Shown here: positions 9,150-16,479 of the stretch, in pieces
How the letters are laid out: each line of letters opens with the position of its first letter
Position numbering within the stretch: the first letter of the stretch is position 1
Assembly (NCBI RefSeq): GCF_039525035.1
Contig: NZ_BAAAHE010000045.1
Coordinates: 23,028 to 87,027, forward strand
Length of the DNA stretch: 64,000 nt
From: Sporichthya brevicatena
GTDB lineage: Bacteria > Actinomycetota > Actinomycetes > Sporichthyales > Sporichthyaceae
Direction of reading: 5' to 3'
Notes under the pieces: model-generated
What the model was told of the DNA's origin: nothing
The model's database searches: none
What the model saw: only the letters and a program-made list of their open reading frames with translations
Translations under genes and position numbers: made by a program

Positions 9150-9217
9150 TAACCGGAGGTGGAACCTCCGCTTCGTTGCTACCGTCTCAGGGCAAGCGGA
9201 GGACAGTCCTCCGGTTA
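9150..9217. promoter_or_regulatory. Twin mirror-image operators for the TetR repressor
   Basis: Two dyads with identical half-sites CGGAGG-N5-CCTCCG lie at 9154-9170 and 9197-9213. Their flanks also match when one copy is read on the opposite strand. Each reads TAACCGGAGG, then five variable bases, then CCTCCGCTT, the first on plus and the second on minus. The centres are 43 bp apart, about four helical turns, so both face the same side of DNA. A further GTTAT-CAA-ATAAC dyad at 9141-9153 abuts site 1 near the TetR start. The placement fits binding of two TetR dimers that block both divergent promoters. Assignment to this TetR is inferred from position. Confidence 0.8.
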
Positions 9218-9236
9218 GAGCACGGAGGCACCGCCC

Positions 9237-10793
9237 ATGTCCGCCACCACGGTTCCGGCCTCGCGGCCGGACGACGCCGCCCGTCCGGGCCAGGCGCACC
9301 CGGAGATCCCGCACCAGGTCGCACCCGCCGACGGGGTCGAGCAGGAGAGCGCCGCCGCGCGGGCTCACCGGCACCGCTGGCTGGTGCTCGGCGTCCTCGG
9401 CATCGCGCAGCTGATGGTCGTCCTCGACGCGACGATCATGAACGTCGCGCTCCCGGCCGCGCAGAACGCGCTCGCGTTCTCCGACAGCGACCGGCAGTGG
9501 GTCGTCACCGCGTACGCGCTCGCGTTCGGCAGCCTGCTGCCGCTCGGCGGCCGGCTCTCGGACCTGTTCGGCCGGCGCGCGACGCTTCTCGTCGGGCTGG
9601 TCGGCTTCGCGGCCGCGTCCGCGCTCGGCGGCGCGGCACAGAACTTCGAGGTGCTCGTGACCGCCCGCGCGCTGCAGGGCGTGTTCGGCGCGCTGCTGGC
9701 GCCCGCCTGCCTGAGCCTGCTCACGACGACCTTCACCGACCCGAAGGAACGGGCCAAGGCCTTCGGCGTCTTCGGTGCCCTCGCCGGCACCGGCGGCGCG
9801 ATCGGGCTGCTGCTCGGTGGTGCCCTGACCACCTACGCCTCGTGGCGCTGGGCGCTGTACATCAACCTGGTCTTCGCGGCCGTGGCGATCGTCGGCACCG
9901 CCGTCCTGCTCCCCCGCATGCAGCGCAGCGGCCAGGTGCGCCTCGACCTGCCGGGCACACTGACGATCTCCGCCGGCCTGTTCGCGCTGGTCTACGGGTT
10001 CTCGCACGCCGAGACCGACGGCTGGAGCAACGGCGTCACGATCTCCTCCCTCGCGGCCGCGGCCGTACTGCTCGTGCTCTTCGTGGTCCTGCAGACCCGA
10101 GTCTCGGACCCGCTGCTCCCGATGCGCGTCCTCGCCGACCGCACCCGGTCCGGCGCGTACCTCGCCGTGCTGATCTCGGGCGCCGGGATGTTCGCGGTGT
10201 TCCTGTACCTGACGTACTACCTGCAGGCGGTTCTGGGCTTCTCGGCCATCCGCACCGGCGTCGCCTTCCTGCCGATGGTGGTCGCGCTGATCACCATGGC
10301 GCAGATCGCGAACATCGTGCTGCTACGCCGCATGGGCCCACGGGTCCTGGTCACGCTCGGCATGGCGGTCGCCGCGCTCGGCATGAGCGACTTCACCGTC
10401 ATCACCGTCGAGGGCGACTACGCGACGCAGGTCCTGCCGGGCCTGATCGTGATGGGCATGGGCATCGGCCTGATCTTCGCCCCGGCCATGCAGGCCGCGA
10501 TCACGGGCATCGAGACGCGGGACTCCGGCGTCGCCTCCGCGATCGTCAACACGGCGCAGCAGGTCGGTGGCTCGGTGGGCCTGGCCCTGCTGGGCACGGT
10601 GGCCGGCGACGCGCTCACCTCGCACCTGGCGAAGGGTGAGGACGCCCGGTCCGCGATGGTCGAGTCCTACGTGACGACCTTCTGGTGGGCGACCGCGATC
10701 TTCGCCGTCGGCGCGGTGCTGGTGGGCCTGCTGCTCCGCTCGGGCCGTCTGCCGGAAGCGGCCGAAGGGGCCGAGCCGGTGGTGGCGCACTGA
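9237..10793 (+). CDS. DHA2-family MFS multidrug efflux pump (copy 1)
   Basis: A 518-residue, 14-helix proton antiporter. A hydrophilic N-terminal tail of about 45 residues precedes TM1. Motifs include VVLDATIMNVALP in TM1 (DHA2 motif D1), GGRLSDLFGRRATL (motif A) and GGAIGLLLGGALTTYASWRWALYIN (motif C region). ATG 9237 has GGAGG about 8 nt upstream. It lies directly downstream of the twin operators, so the TetR at 8484-9131 probably controls it. The next gene starts 12 nt after the stop and encodes a close paralogue. The drug specificity cannot be read from sequence. Confidence 0.93.
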   Translation: MSATTVPASRPDDAARPGQAHPEIPHQVAPADGVEQESAAARAHRHRWLVLGVLGIAQLMVVLDATIMNVALPAAQNALAFSDSDRQWVVTAYALAFGSLLPLGGRLSDLFGRRATLLVGLVGFAAASALGGAAQNFEVLVTARALQGVFGALLAPACLSLLTTTFTDPKERAKAFGVFGALAGTGGAIGLLLGGALTTYASWRWALYINLVFAAVAIVGTAVLLPRMQRSGQVRLDLPGTLTISAGLFALVYGFSHAETDGWSNGVTISSLAAAAVLLVLFVVLQTRVSDPLLPMRVLADRTRSGAYLAVLISGAGMFAVFLYLTYYLQAVLGFSAIRTGVAFLPMVVALITMAQIANIVLLRRMGPRVLVTLGMAVAALGMSDFTVITVEGDYATQVLPGLIVMGMGIGLIFAPAMQAAITGIETRDSGVASAIVNTAQQVGGSVGLALLGTVAGDALTSHLAKGEDARSAMVESYVTTFWWATAIFAVGAVLVGLLLRSGRLPEAAEGAEPVVAH

Positions 10794-10805
10794 CACCATG
10801 GTGAG

Positions 10806-12347
10806 GTGACGATCCCGACCCCGCGGCCCGCGTCCGCGCCGCAGGAACCTGCACCACCGACCGAGCCACCGGCGCCGTCGCGCCGGTGGCTCGTCATGTC
10901 GGTCCTGGGGATCGCGCAGCTGATGGTCGTGCTCGACGCGACGATCATGAACGTCGCCCTGCCGTCGGCCCAGGCCGCGCTCGGCATCTCCGACTCCGAC
11001 CGCCAGTGGGTCGTCACCGCCTACGCCCTCGCCTTCGGCAGCCTGCTCCTTCTCGGCGGCCGGGTCAGCGATCTGATCGGCCGGCGGGCGACGTTCCTGC
11101 TCGGCCTGGTCGGCTTCGCGACCGCGTCGGCGATCGGGGGCGCCGCCCAGAACTTCGCGACGCTCGTGAGCGCCCGCGTCGGCCAGGGCGTCTTCGCGGC
11201 CCTCCTCGCACCGGCGGCCCTCAGTCTGCTGACCACCACGTTCACCGACCCGCGCGAGCGGGCGAAGGCCTTCGCGATCTTCGGGGCTCTGGCCGGCACC
11301 GGCGGGGCCGTCGGACTGCTGCTGGGCGGGAGCCTGACGACCTACGCGTCCTGGCGCTGGGCGCTCTACGTCAACATCGCCTTCGCCGCCGTCGCGTTCC
11401 TCGGGGCGGTCCTGCTGCTGCCGAGGATCCCGCGCGGGCCGCGGCCGAAGCTCGACCTGATCGGCACCCTGACCGCCTCGACCGGTCTGTTCGCGCTCGT
11501 GTTCGGGCTCTCCCGCGCGGAGACCGACGGCTGGTCGGACGACCTCACCGTCTTCTCCCTGGTCGCGTCCTCCGCCCTGTTGACGAGCTTCGTCGCGCTG
11601 CAGCGCACGTTCGCGCGCCAGGGCCGCCATCCCCTGCTGCCGCCGTCGATCGTGGCCGATCGTGACCGCGCCGGCGCGTTCCTCGCGATGCTCATCACGG
11701 GCTCGGGGATGTTCGCCGTGTTCCTGTTCCTGACCTACTACCTGCAGACGGTCATGGGGTACTCGGCGATCCGCACCGGCTGCGCGTTCCTGCCGATGGT
11801 CGCGATGATCGTGGTCTTCTCCCAGCTGACCAACCTGGTGCTGCTGCCCCGGATGGGGGCGCGCGTCCTGATCCCGCTCGGCATGGCGGTCGCCGCGCTC
11901 GCGATGAGCGACTGGACGACGATCGACGCCCACGGCGACTACGCGACCGAGGTGCTGCCCGGCTTCCTCGTCCTGGGCATGGGCCTGGGCCTGATCTTCT
12001 CGCCGACGATCCAGGGCGCCGTGTCCCGCGTGCACCCGCGGGACGCCGGCGTCGCCTCGGCCCTGGTCAACACCATGCAGCAGGTGGGTGGGTCGATCGG
12101 CATCGCGCTGCTGTCGACGATCGCGGCCGACGCCGCCGAGGACCGGCTCGCCGGCCGCGAGTCGACGCCGTTCGCCCTCGCCGACGCCGCGGCCCACTCC
12201 TACGTCGTCGCGTTCTGGTGGGCGTGCGCGATCTTCTCCGTCGGCGCGGTGGTGGTGGCGCTGCTCCTGCGCGCCCCGGCTCAGCCGGCGAGCAGCAACT
12301 CGCTCAGCGGCCGCCGCTCCCGCGGGGCGCGCTCCCGCGCCGCGTAG
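10806..12347 (+). CDS. DHA2-family MFS multidrug efflux pump (copy 2)
   Basis: A 513-residue pump clearly duplicated from its upstream neighbour. Long stretches are shared, including LGIAQLMVVLDATIMNVALP, DSDRQWVVTAYALAFGS and TYASWRWALY. The hydrophilic N-terminus is shorter and proline-rich. GTG 10806 follows the first pump by 12 nt, so the two are one transcript under the TetR operators. The last 22 residues (rich in Arg and Ser) overlap the 3' end of the convergent nitroreductase by 67 bp, and this tail is unlikely to be conserved. The two copies may differ in substrate or simply raise dosage. Confidence 0.92.
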   Translation: MTIPTPRPASAPQEPAPPTEPPAPSRRWLVMSVLGIAQLMVVLDATIMNVALPSAQAALGISDSDRQWVVTAYALAFGSLLLLGGRVSDLIGRRATFLLGLVGFATASAIGGAAQNFATLVSARVGQGVFAALLAPAALSLLTTTFTDPRERAKAFAIFGALAGTGGAVGLLLGGSLTTYASWRWALYVNIAFAAVAFLGAVLLLPRIPRGPRPKLDLIGTLTASTGLFALVFGLSRAETDGWSDDLTVFSLVASSALLTSFVALQRTFARQGRHPLLPPSIVADRDRAGAFLAMLITGSGMFAVFLFLTYYLQTVMGYSAIRTGCAFLPMVAMIVVFSQLTNLVLLPRMGARVLIPLGMAVAALAMSDWTTIDAHGDYATEVLPGFLVLGMGLGLIFSPTIQGAVSRVHPRDAGVASALVNTMQQVGGSIGIALLSTIAADAAEDRLAGRESTPFALADAAAHSYVVAFWWACAIFSVGAVVVALLLRAPAQPASSNSLSGRRSRGARSRAA

Positions 12348-12880
12348 GGCTCCGGGAGGTCGGCCTCGGGGTCGAGCTGCCCGATCGCCACGACCGAGAT
12401 CGGGCGCAGCTCCGGCGCCAGCCCGAAGCGGGCCACGACGCCGTCGGCGTCGAACCCGCCCATCTGATGCACCGCCAGCCCAAGCTCCTCGGCCTGGACC
12501 GACAGGTGGGCCACGGCCTGCCCGGTGTCGTACACGGCCCACGGGGCCGTGCTCGCCGGTGCGGTGTCGGCGACCGCCACGATCAACAGCGAGGCCCGCG
12601 GGGCCCAGGCCTGGTTACCGGGATTGAGCAGCTCGACGATCGCGTCGAAGGTCTGCTCGCCCCGGCGGCCCACCAGGAAGCGCCACGGCTGGGCGTTCGC
12701 GGCCGACGGCGCCCAGCGGGCGGCCTCCAGCAGCGCGTGCAGGTCGCCGTCGGAGACCTCGTGCGCGGGATCGAACCCGCGCGGGCTCCATCGCCCGGCG
12801 AGCAGTGGGTGCAGGCGAGCCTGCGTGTCCGCCTGCCGGTCCGGCAGGGGCGCACGCGTCACGGTCGGTGTTGCAGACAT
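12281..12880 (-). CDS. Nitroreductase-family FMN oxidoreductase
   Basis: A 199-residue flavoprotein of the nitroreductase superfamily, expected to bind FMN and reduce nitro compounds or quinones with NAD(P)H. Visible features are HPLLAGRWSPRGFD near the N-terminus (family start motif RxSxRxFd), LLEAARWAPSAANAQPWRF (FMN phosphate/ring contact), and GQAVAHLSVQAEELGLAVHQMGGFD in the helical core. ATG 12880 was chosen for GGGGGA about 7 nt upstream. It overlaps the convergent pump gene by 67 bp, with no room for a terminator. The physiological substrate is unknown. Confidence 0.9.
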   Translation of the reverse strand: MSATPTVTRAPLPDRQADTQARLHPLLAGRWSPRGFDPAHEVSDGDLHALLEAARWAPSAANAQPWRFLVGRRGEQTFDAIVELLNPGNQAWAPRASLLIVAVADTAPASTAPWAVYDTGQAVAHLSVQAEELGLAVHQMGGFDADGVVARFGLAPELRPISVVAIGQLDPEADLPEPYAARERAPRERRPLSELLLAG

Positions 12881-12958
12881 GGCGGTCCCCCAGCATCGAC
12901 GTCTCATACATGACGTGTCGTCAGAACTGTTGCGTGGTAGCGGGATCGTGCCCGGAGA

Positions 12959-13726
12959 TCAGCTCGCCAGCGTGGCGTGCATCTCCCAGACGAGGATCTC
13001 GGCCGGCTCCGTCCCCGCGGTGACGCGCTGTCCACCGGTGGCGGTGAACCGGACGGCGTCGCCCGGCGCGAGCACCCCGGCGCCCTCGAGCTCGACCGAG
13101 CCGCGGGGCACGAACAGGTGCAGGTACGGGGCCTCGGGCAGCGTCACGCTCTGCCCGGGCGCGAGCCGGGCGGCATGCAGCGCGGCGTAGCGGTTGCGGA
13201 TCCGGATCGCGGCCGCGTCGGCGTGCTGCGGCATGCCGGACGCCACCGGGATCAGTCCGCCGGAGAGCAGCTCACCGTCGATCTCGAGCTGTTCGTACCC
13301 CGGTTCCACGCCGTTCTCGTCGGGCACGACCCACATCTGGACGAAGTGGACCGGCTCGTCGTGCTGCTCGCCGCCCAGGCGCCACGAGTCGTTCTTCTCC
13401 GAGTGCAGGATTCCGGTTCCCGCACTCATCCGCTGCGCCAGCCCGGGGTAGATGACCCCGGAGTGGCCGGTCGAGTCCTGGTGGACCAGCGACCCGGTCA
13501 GGACCCAGGTGACGATCTCCATGTCCCGGTGGGGATGCGTCTCGAACCCCATCCCCGGCGTCACGATGTCGTCGTTGTTCACCAGCAGCAGGCCGTGGTG
13601 GACGTTGGTCGGGTCCCAGTGGTGGCCGAAAGAGAAGGAGTGCTTCGAGTCCAGCCAGCCGATGTCGGTCTTCGCGCGGTCCTCCGCGCGCCGGACCTCG
13701 AGCTTCGGCTGCAGCAGCGTGCTCAT
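12959..13726 (-). CDS. Pirin-family bicupin protein
   Basis: A 255-residue pirin homologue, a cupin that usually binds one iron in the N-terminal domain. Some pirins have quercetinase activity and others act as redox-sensitive regulators. The metal motif is intact: HHGLLLVNNDD followed by FETHPHRDMEIVTWVLTG (two His and one His/Glu), and later GTGILHSEKN. The C-terminal cupin includes YLHLFVPRGSVEL. Two in-frame ATGs exist. I use 13726 because GGGAGG sits about 9 nt upstream, whereas it directly abuts the ATG at 13735. YceI lies just upstream on the same strand (50-nt gap), so they may be co-transcribed. The true activity is unknown. Confidence 0.92.
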   Translation of the reverse strand: MSTLLQPKLEVRRAEDRAKTDIGWLDSKHSFSFGHHWDPTNVHHGLLLVNNDDIVTPGMGFETHPHRDMEIVTWVLTGSLVHQDSTGHSGVIYPGLAQRMSAGTGILHSEKNDSWRLGGEQHDEPVHFVQMWVVPDENGVEPGYEQLEIDGELLSGGLIPVASGMPQHADAAAIRIRNRYAALHAARLAPGQSVTLPEAPYLHLFVPRGSVELEGAGVLAPGDAVRFTATGGQRVTAGTEPAEILVWEMHATLAS

Positions 13727-13776
13727 GGAGCTCATCCTCCCTCGTACGTTCGGGACCTGCTGGTCGTGTCGTGCGC

Positions 13777-14328
13777 TCAGGCGTTCTTGACGGCGGAGAC
13801 GTCGAACTCGAGCGTGATCTTCTCGGAGACCAGGACACCGCCGGCCTCGAGCGCGGCGTTGAAGTTGACGCCCCAGTCCTTGCGGTTGATGACGGCCTTG
13901 CCCTCGAAGCCGACGCGGGTGTTGCCCCACGGGTCGACAGCCAGGCCGGTGTACTCGAAGTCCACCGCGACCTGCTTGGTGACGCCCTTGATGGTGAGGT
14001 CGCCGATCAGGCGGTACTGGTCGTCGCCGAGCGACTCGGCCGAGGTGGAGACGAAGGTGATCTCCGGGTAGGTCGCGGCGTCGAAGAAGTCGTTGGTGCG
14101 CAGGTGCTCGTCGCGCTGGTCGTTGCCGGTGTCGACGCTGGCCACCTGGATCGTCAGCGAGGCGGAGCTGCGGGTCGGGTCCTCGGCGTCCAGGTGGGCG
14201 GTGCCGGTGAACTCGGTGAAGGCGCCGCGGACCTTGGTCACCATCGCGTGCCGGGCCACGAAGCCGAGGCGCGTGTGCGTGGTGTCGAGGGTGTAGTCGC
14301 CGGTCAGCTGAGAAACGGTGGTGGTCAT
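13777..14328 (-). CDS. YceI-family lipocalin-like protein
   Basis: A 183-residue YceI-domain protein. These beta-barrels bind isoprenoid quinones or related hydrophobic molecules. The hallmarks are YTLDTTHTRLGFVARHAMVTKVRG at the N-terminus, the conserved NDQRDEHLRTNDFFD and FxGDLTIKGVTK segments, and DWGVNFN near the C-terminus. No signal peptide is present, so this form is cytoplasmic, as is usual in actinobacteria. ATG 14328 has AGGAG upstream. A good promoter and two operator-like dyads for the divergent MarR gene lie at 14353-14397, so it is probably MarR-repressed. The function is otherwise unknown. Confidence 0.92.
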   Translation of the reverse strand: MTTTVSQLTGDYTLDTTHTRLGFVARHAMVTKVRGAFTEFTGTAHLDAEDPTRSSASLTIQVASVDTGNDQRDEHLRTNDFFDAATYPEITFVSTSAESLGDDQYRLIGDLTIKGVTKQVAVDFEYTGLAVDPWGNTRVGFEGKAVINRKDWGVNFNAALEAGGVLVSEKITLEFDVSAVKNA

Positions 14329-14352
14329 GGGAAGCTCCTGTCGGGCGAAGTG

Positions 14353-14397
14353 GTTGATGTATCAACGACTCTAAGGAGTAGGTCGATGACATGTCAA
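14353..14397 (-). promoter_or_regulatory. yceI promoter overlapped by two MarR-type operators
   Basis: On the minus strand, TTGACA (14397-14392) and TAGAGT (14373-14368) are separated by 18 nt, a good vegetative promoter for yceI. The dyad GTTGATGTATCAAC (14353-14366) covers the expected transcription start. The dyad TGACATGTCA (14387-14396) covers the -35 box. Both fit TTGAY-N4-RTCAA, a shape typical of MarR-family sites. The divergent MarR gene starts 25 nt away. Binding is inferred. Confidence 0.75.
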
Positions 14398-14421
14398 CTA
14401 CCGCCGTGGCAGAATGATTCC

Positions 14422-14985
14422 GTGACGCAGCCCACTGCCGACGAGACCCACTGGCTCACCGACCGTGAGCAGGTGGCCTGGCGCGCGATGATCGCGATGT
14501 GGACCCGGCTGAACGCCCAGCTGGCCCGCGAGATGGCCGCCAACTCCGAGCTCTCGATGGCCGACTTCTCCGTCCTCGTCGCGCTGACCGACACCTGCGC
14601 CGGGCGCACCCGCGCCTTCTCCCTCGCCGAGGCGCTGCAGTGGGAGAAGAGCCGCCTGTCCCACCAGCTCGCCCGGATGGAGAAGCGCGGCCTGATCGAG
14701 CGGACCGAGTGCGCCGAGGACGGCCGCGGCCAGATCGTCGGCGTCACGGCCGCCGGTCGCCGGGCGATCGAGGCGGCCGCCCCACCCCACGTCGCCGCCG
14801 TCCGCCGGCTGTTCCTCGACGCCCTGACCCCGGATCAGCTCGAGACCATGACCGAGATCGCGAAGGCCGCACTGCTCCGGATCGACGGCACCGTCGAGAT
14901 CCCCGGCCTGCCCCAGGCCTGCGGCGAGGCCACGGCCACCGCTCCGGCCAACGGTTCCCATGAACCGCACGGGGAGCGCGTATAG
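14422..14985 (+). CDS. MarR-family winged-helix regulator
   Basis: A 187-residue MarR-type transcription factor. The winged-helix core is ELSMADFSVLVALTDTCAGRTRAFSLAEALQWEKSRLSHQLARMEKRGLIERTECAEDGRG, with the recognition helix around residues 68-85 and the wing DGRGQIVGVTAAG. The 30-residue C-terminal tail (after IDGTVEIPG) is Ala/Thr/Pro-rich. GTG 14422 opens the domain; the frame continues upstream as antisense of yceI. Two matching dyads in the divergent gap suggest it represses yceI and itself. The ligand is unknown; MarR proteins often sense phenolics or oxidants. Confidence 0.92.
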   Translation: MTQPTADETHWLTDREQVAWRAMIAMWTRLNAQLAREMAANSELSMADFSVLVALTDTCAGRTRAFSLAEALQWEKSRLSHQLARMEKRGLIERTECAEDGRGQIVGVTAAGRRAIEAAAPPHVAAVRRLFLDALTPDQLETMTEIAKAALLRIDGTVEIPGLPQACGEATATAPANGSHEPHGERV

Positions 14986-14988
14986 GGT
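14983..14988 (+). promoter_or_regulatory. -10 element of a leaderless transcript
   Basis: TAGGGT ends 7 nt before the GTG at 14996, with no ribosome-binding site between them. Transcription should start at the GTG itself. This layout recurs in the window. Confidence 0.6.
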
Positions 14989-14995
14989 CAGGCGC

Positions 14996-15295
14996 GTGAT
15001 TTTCAAGCGCGTCGGTGAGGGTCGTCCCTATCCCGACCACGGCACCAGCCAGCGGGCGTGGTCAGTCGTCCCCCCGCGTGCCGTGCGTCTCGACCAGCTG
15101 ATCACCACCAAGAGTCAGCTCGACCTGGCCACCCTGCTCTCCGAGGACTCGACGTTCTACGGCGATCTGTTCGCCCACGTCGTGGAATGGCGCGGCGAGC
15201 TCTACCTGGAGGACGGGCTGCACCGCGCGGTTCGCGCGGCACTGCGGCAGCGCACCGTCGTCCACGCCCGAATCCTCGAACTCGGCGACGACTGA
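14996..15295 (+). CDS. Conserved actinobacterial protein of unknown function
   Basis: A 99-residue protein starting VIFKRVGEGRPYPDHG. Its central stretch, PPRAVRLDQLITTKSQLDLATLLSEDSTFYGDLFAHVV, and the ending LYLEDGLHRAVRAALRQRTVVHARILEL look strongly constrained, and I recall closely similar proteins in streptomycetes. The EDGLHRAVRAA segment resembles the DGxHR motif of ParB/sulfiredoxin-fold proteins, but that link is weak. It has no signal peptide or membrane segment. GTG 14996 is supported by a leaderless -10 box. It precedes a LytR_C protein and may belong to the same locus. I do not assign a function. Confidence 0.75.
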   Translation: MIFKRVGEGRPYPDHGTSQRAWSVVPPRAVRLDQLITTKSQLDLATLLSEDSTFYGDLFAHVVEWRGELYLEDGLHRAVRAALRQRTVVHARILELGDD

Positions 15296-15361
15296 AACTC
15301 CGTCGCTCCGTTCGGGTGATCTCGATTTCATGACTCCCCGATGTGGGGGCAACGGTTGACC

Positions 15362-15367
15362 TAGCCT
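15362..15367 (+). promoter_or_regulatory. Putative -10 element for the LytR_C gene
   Basis: TAGCCT lies in the 171-bp gap upstream of the LytR_C gene, giving a leader of roughly 90 nt. No clear -35 is seen. The leader itself shows no riboswitch-like structure that I can recognise. Confidence 0.4.
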
Positions 15368-15466
15368 GGGCCAAGGAGCTGGTCAGCCCGCCCGTCCGGG
15401 CCGGATGATCAATACCGCGGGGGCGGGTTCCACCCTCGCTCGGGGACATCAGGTCAGGGGAGAACC

Positions 15467-16009
15467 GTGAACGTGTTTCGACCGCCGGGGAGCAGCAGTG
15501 TTCCGCGGTTCCGGCCGGTCAACACCCGCAAACGCGTGCGGAACGTGTCGATCGTGCTCGCGAGCTGCACCGTGCTCGGCATCGGGGCCTGGACCTTCGG
15601 CGTGAACCCCAACGGCGACTGGCGGACCAAGTGCGAGCGCGGCGAGTACGTCGCCCCGCGCCCGGACCCGGTCACCGTCAACGTCTACAACGGCACGGGC
15701 CTCGGCGGTCTCGCCGCGACGATCAAGACCCAGCTGGAGGAAAAGGGCTTCCAGATCGGCGAGGTTGCCAACGACCCGATCGGCCGGAAGATCCGCGGCA
15801 CCGGCGAGGTCCGCTACGGCGCGGCCGCCGAGACGACCAACATCATCCGTGCGCTGCGCTCCTGGCAGCCCGGCATGGTGCTCGTGAAGGACCGCCGGCC
15901 CGGCCCGGAGGTCGACTTCGTCATGGGCCAGAAGTTCGACGCGCTGCTCGAGAAGCCCGAACCGCCGCCGGACACGCCCAAGGCGGCCTGCAAGTCCGAC
16001 AGCGAGTAA
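15467..16009 (+). CDS. LytR C-terminal-domain membrane protein
   Basis: A 180-residue protein with a short cytoplasmic N-terminus, one membrane segment (about residues 26-45, VRNVSIVLASCTVLGIGAW) and an extracytoplasmic LytR_C domain. The domain signature is VTVNVYNGTGLGGLAATIKTQLEEKGFQIGEV, then the matching half TTNIIRALRSWQPGMVLVKDRRPGPEVDFVMGQKF. LytR_C domains occur alone or at the end of LytR-CpsA-Psr enzymes that attach glycopolymers to peptidoglycan. This stand-alone form lacks the catalytic domain. GTG 15467 is preceded by GGGGAG. A perfect 50-nt palindrome follows its stop by 10 nt. Confidence 0.88.
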   Translation: MNVFRPPGSSSVPRFRPVNTRKRVRNVSIVLASCTVLGIGAWTFGVNPNGDWRTKCERGEYVAPRPDPVTVNVYNGTGLGGLAATIKTQLEEKGFQIGEVANDPIGRKIRGTGEVRYGAAAETTNIIRALRSWQPGMVLVKDRRPGPEVDFVMGQKFDALLEKPEPPPDTPKAACKSDSE

Positions 16010-16018
16010 CAGCCGTAC

Positions 16019-16068
16019 CAGTGGGGGTGTCACCCTTTCCGGCGCCGGAAAGGGTGACACCCCCACTG
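16019..16068. repeat. Family A dyad repeat: 50-nt perfect palindrome
   Basis: A perfect 50-nt palindrome centred at 16043/16044 (GGC|GCC). Each arm is 25 nt and contains GGGTGTCACCCTTT. It is the same head-to-head layout as at 2107-2149 with a slightly different centre (TTTCC-GGCGCC-GGAAA). It lies 10 nt after the LytR_C stop and may end that transcript, although no T-run follows. Confidence 0.85.
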
Positions 16069-16102
16069 CGGTGCGCGCGGTTCTCGGGCGGTCTTTAACG
16101 CT

Positions 16103-16145
16103 GAAGGCCCGGTAACTCCGTCACTCGGACGGGTTCCGGGCCTTC
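16103..16145. terminator. Bidirectional terminator between LytR_C gene and bldC
   Basis: GAAGGCCCGG (16103-16112) and CCGGGCCTTC (16136-16145) form a 10-bp stem. The 23-nt loop can pair further (AACTCCGTC with GGACGGGTT, imperfect). It sits between convergent genes, and GTTAAAG follows on the minus side. It fits a hairpin terminator for bldC transcription. Confidence 0.65.
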
Positions 16146-16263
16146 GGCCGTTCGGCTGAATTCTGTTGTCGACCTCGGAGTCGCGGCGGCGACTACCGGT
16201 GGTCTGCGGCGGAGCGGTGTCGGGGAGGGACCAACACCGCACGCCGCGGCGCGTCGGTGGTGC

Positions 16264-16479
16264 TCAGTTGTCCAGGCGGCTGGACTGCTGGGGAATGGTC
16301 CCCTGCAGCAGCTGGCGAACCTCGGACTCGCGGTACCGGCGGTGCCCGCCGAGCGTGCGGATCGAGGTGAGCTTGCCGGCCTTGGCCCAACGCGTGACCG
16401 TCTTCGGGTCGACGCGGAACATGGTGGCCACCTCAGCCGGCGTGAGCAGGGCCTCGGTCTCCGGGGTACGTGCGTTCAT
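16264..16479 (-). CDS. bldC: Developmental regulator BldC (MerR-like DNA-binding protein)
   Basis: A 71-residue protein matching Streptomyces BldC almost throughout its DNA-binding region: LLTPAEVATMFRVDPKTVTRWAKAGKLTSI, then RTLGGHRRYRESEV. BldC has only the MerR-type winged helix-turn-helix and no effector domain. It binds head-to-tail direct repeats and delays the switch from vegetative growth to sporulation. The short tail IPQQSSRLDN is typical. ATG 16479 has GGAGGAG upstream. A 445-bp regulatory gap separates it from divergent valine dehydrogenase. Its presence is a main reason to place the organism among differentiating actinomycetes. Confidence 0.97.
   Translation of the reverse strand: MNARTPETEALLTPAEVATMFRVDPKTVTRWAKAGKLTSIRTLGGHRRYRESEVRQLLQGTIPQQSSRLDN

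Noticed and set aside
9225..9229. A third TetR half-site CGGAGG near the pump start
   Set aside because: It lacks the CCTCCG partner and is better explained as the ribosome-binding site.
16103..16145. A tRNA-like RNA before bldC
   Set aside because: The 10-bp stem with an imperfect inner stem fits a terminator. There are no T or D arms and no anticodon loop.
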